This document shows positions 61,012 through 64,000 of a DNA stretch of 64,000 nucleotides, in pieces; the first letter of the stretch is position 1; every line of letters begins with the position of its first letter. The notes beneath the pieces are model-generated. The model searched no databases and was not told the origin of the DNA. It saw nothing but the letters and a program-made list of their open reading frames with translations. Source of the stretch: Diphasiastrum complanatum (taxonomy: Eukaryota > Streptophyta > Lycopodiopsida > Lycopodiales > Lycopodiaceae). The translations under genes and the position numbers were made by a program. The stretch spans positions 69,414,110-69,478,109 of the forward strand of contig CM055095.1 in NCBI GenBank assembly GCA_029204225.1, read 5' to 3'.

Positions 61012-61467
61012 GTAAGAGTTACCTCCACAAGATCCTGCTTACAAGACAAAACAATGGAGAACACATTGTTGAAGAAACCACCCAACCAAGTAGAAGCAAC
61101 CAATCAATCTCTAGAAGCTTCACTTCCAAGCCAAGGAATATGGAGCATGAGTGTAGAGAGAGATCTTGGCAATGAATCATCCAAATGATGGTGTAGTAGG
61201 GCGAGTTTGGCCTCCTTATATGGACCCTAGAACCACATGTGCATGTGGTAATGCAAGGTTCTAACTCCACTATACATAGATTCACTATGCATGGAGTTCC
61301 TATACATGGATTCTCTATACATAGACTGTTATTGATACTCTACACATGCATATATGGTCCCAAACCTTGTACTAACTCCAATTAGTGTGTCTAGGCCTCA
61401 CAAGGTTATTAATTATCTGCGGGTCACATTTAGTATGATGTGGCATAACTAATAAGATTGATTCACA
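61012..61467 (-). repeat. Probable 5' LTR of copia I
   Basis: The minus strand ends ACTCTTACA directly before TTAGTATCAGAGC, a degenerate form of the copia primer-binding site. The outer border at about 61467 (GATTCACA) is a guess. Confidence 0.4.
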
Positions 61468-63300
61468 GGAGTACCGGTAATCCAAGTCTAGGACTATACT
61501 GAATCCTATGTTCAAGACGTGGACATAACACTATCCTTCTAATGTATGCAAGTGGTATGAAAATAAGTTCATACTTGGAATAAGGCCGTACCTGGGACCT
61601 ATTCCATTGGGTGCAAAGACAAGATTCATCACATTTGAAGCCATCGGAAAGAAGGTCGACTACGAGAAATCTCTTGATAGAAGAAAGGCTGAAAAGAGCA
61701 AGCAAGAACTCTCGGCTATGCAGGGCTATCTTGATAAGCTGCTGCACCTTTGAAATTTTGTCGAGAAGAGCAACAACAAAGCCAATAAGTTTGTGGTTTT
61801 ACATAGGCAAACGTTGATCTATGCCTTTCCAAGAATCACACGTCAAAGCTGAAGCAATGCAGTGGGACCTGCAACACTATAGGGGGAGGATAATGTTAGT
61901 TGATGCCATGCCCCGAGGTGTCGATGCAGAGTCTCTCCACTCAAAAGGGCTTCTAGCAGAGATGAAGTTGAGAGCCGAGTCTGAGAGCACGAGAATTATA
62001 GTGCTAGGCTAAAATATATAGTTGTGATCCCCATGGTACGTCCCGAAAGATGGATAGCCATGCGGGAGCTAGCAAATTAGATTATTTAAACTTGAGTTAT
62101 GTTTTTTTTAATAAAGAGGCCTCCTATTATCAAGTAAGGGGTGGAACTCAAATTATCATAGATTAGGATTCACTCTTCTGCAATAAGTGGACTCCAAAAT
62201 AATATGTAATTGGGTTCTACAGCTTGTGGCTATAGATAGAGGCCTCCTCCACGAGTTCAAGAGCATGTAATCTGTATTGAAATGTTGTTGCTTTGTTAAT
62301 GAAAAATCATTCTATGGGCATTTCTTCTCATGCTCCATCTTCATGCATTCTTGTTTGGGTACTGATTGTGGAAAAAGTACAAAAAGGACCAAGAGTGGAT
62401 CCTAATTTGATCTTCAAGAGGGATTGGTTGTCAGATTACTTGATCAATCAATCTACTTCAGATTAAGATAAATCTAGATCAATTCTAGACACAAAATCCT
62501 AACAAGAACAATCATTAATTGAGGGTAAGTGTACTTTCTGGTTTCACAAGTGTGAAACATTGTCTGAGTACGGACTCCAACCTGAAAATCAAGTACACAT
62601 TGATAGAACCTCAAAACAATCAAAACAAATGTAGACAAATGGAGAGAATCACTCAAAATTGCTTCCAAAACCAAGATTGGTGTCTCACATTGATTATGGC
62701 CAAATGTGGCTCTATATATACAATAAGTGAGAGCTCGTGGTACTAATCATCCTTCTGATCCCACATGTGTGAAGGTGCTTTGTCATATGATGATTCATCA
62801 TGCAAAACTGACACTTGGACAAAACCTTCTATTTTGAGCACTTTTGGTCCATTTTCCTTCTATATGGAGATCTACTTCGCCTACTTCAGCTTATTCCACA
62901 CATGTGAGCTGTCCTCTACACATGTGATATGACACCTAACCAAAGGATGTGGCTCATGCAATCAATAGATTGATGCCATGTGTCATATGTCTAAAAAACT
63001 AGTTTTTGGCATTTTTAGCCACTAGAACTTGAATTAAATCATATGTACAACCTATATGATTATGGTACATGACAAGTACACTAGTTTCACACGTGGGAAT
63101 AGGCTCCACACATGTGTGTTCATCTATATACAAGATTTTTGGCCTCTACCAAGCTTATTTTTGCATTTTTCACACTCCTCCTAAAAAATCTAGCCTGATA
63201 GAAAACATGATGACCTTGAACTTGACTCCATGGGCTGAATTGGTCTTTGCTAGTTCAAAAGGTGTGAAGATCAGCCAATGAGCTTGATGTTGATCTGAAA
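61468..63300. other. Retroelement-like AT-rich sequence, no gene recognised
   Basis: Short frames (61611-62012) have no recognised motif. From 62540 to 63120 there are repeated palindromic motifs of the type TTTCACAAGTGTGAAA and CCACACATGTG, also present in copia C, so an LTR or leader of that type is likely. Confidence 0.35.
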
Positions 63301-63939
63301 TCACCATATCCATGATAGTGCTTCTTTGATGTTGACATCTTTGATGAGCTTGAGAGCTTTGCACCATTCTAGCATCTTTGAAATTGATTCCTTCCAAATT
63401 TCATGTAGATGCTTGACTTTGAGGCTTGCTCCTTCTTCATGTGCATGCTCCTCCATGAGAAAATAAATATTTCTTCTTGACTTATTAGGATCACAAAGAT
63501 CTAACATCATGTTACCATGATCTAGAGAATTAGACTTATCCAAATTGGCAAGACTATGCATGCTATAATAACAAAGTGTTTGCATCATATCTTCATGCTT
63601 GTTTACCATGCTAATCTCAGATCCAATGAGGCTGAATACTTCATTATGGAGATAAGTGCCTTTAGAAGATGATTCACTTACTCTCATAAAGAGTTTACAG
63701 TTTGCCTCAATACAAACTTTCAAACTATGAGTGAACAAATCATTTTTGCTCTTACATGACTCAAGAGCATACATTTGATGAAATAACCATTTGCTTTCTA
63801 ATCGATTTAAAATCAATTTCAACCTTTTAAGAACATCATCTATGTTCTCAAGAGAGACTTCATACTCAACTAGTATGGCTTTACTCCAATTTGGAGATGC
63901 AATGATCTCACTAAAGCAAATTGATTTATCAAATGACAT
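63301..63939 (-). CDS. Unknown element-associated protein (ESKWL family), 212 codons
   Basis: An intact frame starting MSFDKSICFSEIIASPNWSK, with LESKWLFHQMYALESCKSKN (about residues 48-67) and VSESSSKGTYLHNEVFSLIG (about 86-105), and a helical, charged C-terminus ending EALSWIW. Residues before the first methionine are also similar to the copy at 12724-13326 (GKEEHISCGI versus GKEGQFSGGI), so the true start may lie upstream. No known domain is recognised. Confidence 0.5.
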   Translation of the reverse strand: MSFDKSICFSEIIASPNWSKAILVEYEVSLENIDDVLKRLKLILNRLESKWLFHQMYALESCKSKNDLFTHSLKVCIEANCKLFMRVSESSSKGTYLHNEVFSLIGSEISMVNKHEDMMQTLCYYSMHSLANLDKSNSLDHGNMMLDLCDPNKSRRNIYFLMEEHAHEEGASLKVKHLHEIWKESISKMLEWCKALKLIKDVNIKEALSWIW

Positions 63940-64000
63940 AAGAGAAGTAAGTATGAGATGTATACCACATGAGATATGCTCCTCTTTCCCTTGAAATGTG

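Noticed and set aside
61611-62012. Two short plus-strand frames that might form a gene
   Set aside because: They have no recognisable motif, and the neighbouring sequence looks like retroelement leader or LTR.

Overview
This window looks like a piece of a large, repeat-rich land-plant nuclear genome. The evidence is two intron-bearing plant genes (a PXA/PX-domain protein and a DRB2-type double-stranded RNA-binding protein), many decayed Ty1/copia elements primed by initiator tRNA-Met (TGGTATCAGAGC), Ty3/gypsy scraps, a hAT-like MITE and long (CT)n/(GA)n tracts. The long introns full of repeats and a transposase-like gene of a type I associate with mosses, lycophytes and ferns make a fern or other seed-free plant plausible. 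That is inference, not something the sequence proves.

Layout. 1-600 is a truncated MITE. 1356-10039 (minus) holds the first seven exons of the PXA/PX gene. Their splice phases are all consistent (780 codons) and the 3' end lies outside the window. Its 4.5 kb fifth intron carries a complete MITE with an 8-bp target-site duplication and a gypsy reverse-transcriptase scrap. 10040-11300 is its promoter side. 12300-16400 is a decayed copia element on the minus strand (A). 18989-21532 (minus) is the complete three-exon DRB2-like gene, 453 aa. 24930-26846 is a truncated copia element (B), joined to a MULE-like transposase-derived gene on the minus strand (26850-29802). 30923-31542 holds four copies of a 44-bp palindrome.

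From 31550 to the end the window is nested retroelements. E (31550-34700, minus) is an LTR element with no recognisable pol. Copia D (34825-42535, minus) is split inside RNase H by copia C (35619-40495, plus). Copia G (48205-52095, plus) starts at a large inverted repeat that contains several primer-binding sites. Beside G lies a pol-less LTR element, H (52194-57509). Copia I (57587-60368, minus) follows.

The most interesting item is H. It is structurally complete: two LTRs, a 5-bp target duplication (GTCTA), a conserved 3' terminal block, and one long gag-like ORF with paired C-x2-C-x3-H-x-C-x2-C motifs but no protease, integrase or reverse transcriptase. A second copy (H2, 46786-47700) shows the same ORF end, and E shares H's termini but carries a different ORF. 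This suggests a family of non-autonomous LTR elements that keep the same termini and carry different protein payloads. Their LTRs hold a stem-loop between CT tracts, duplicated in one LTR with a compensatory base-pair change.

No tRNA, rRNA or CRISPR was seen. Apart from the two host genes, and perhaps the transposase-derived gene, every coding signal is retroelement debris with stops and frameshifts.
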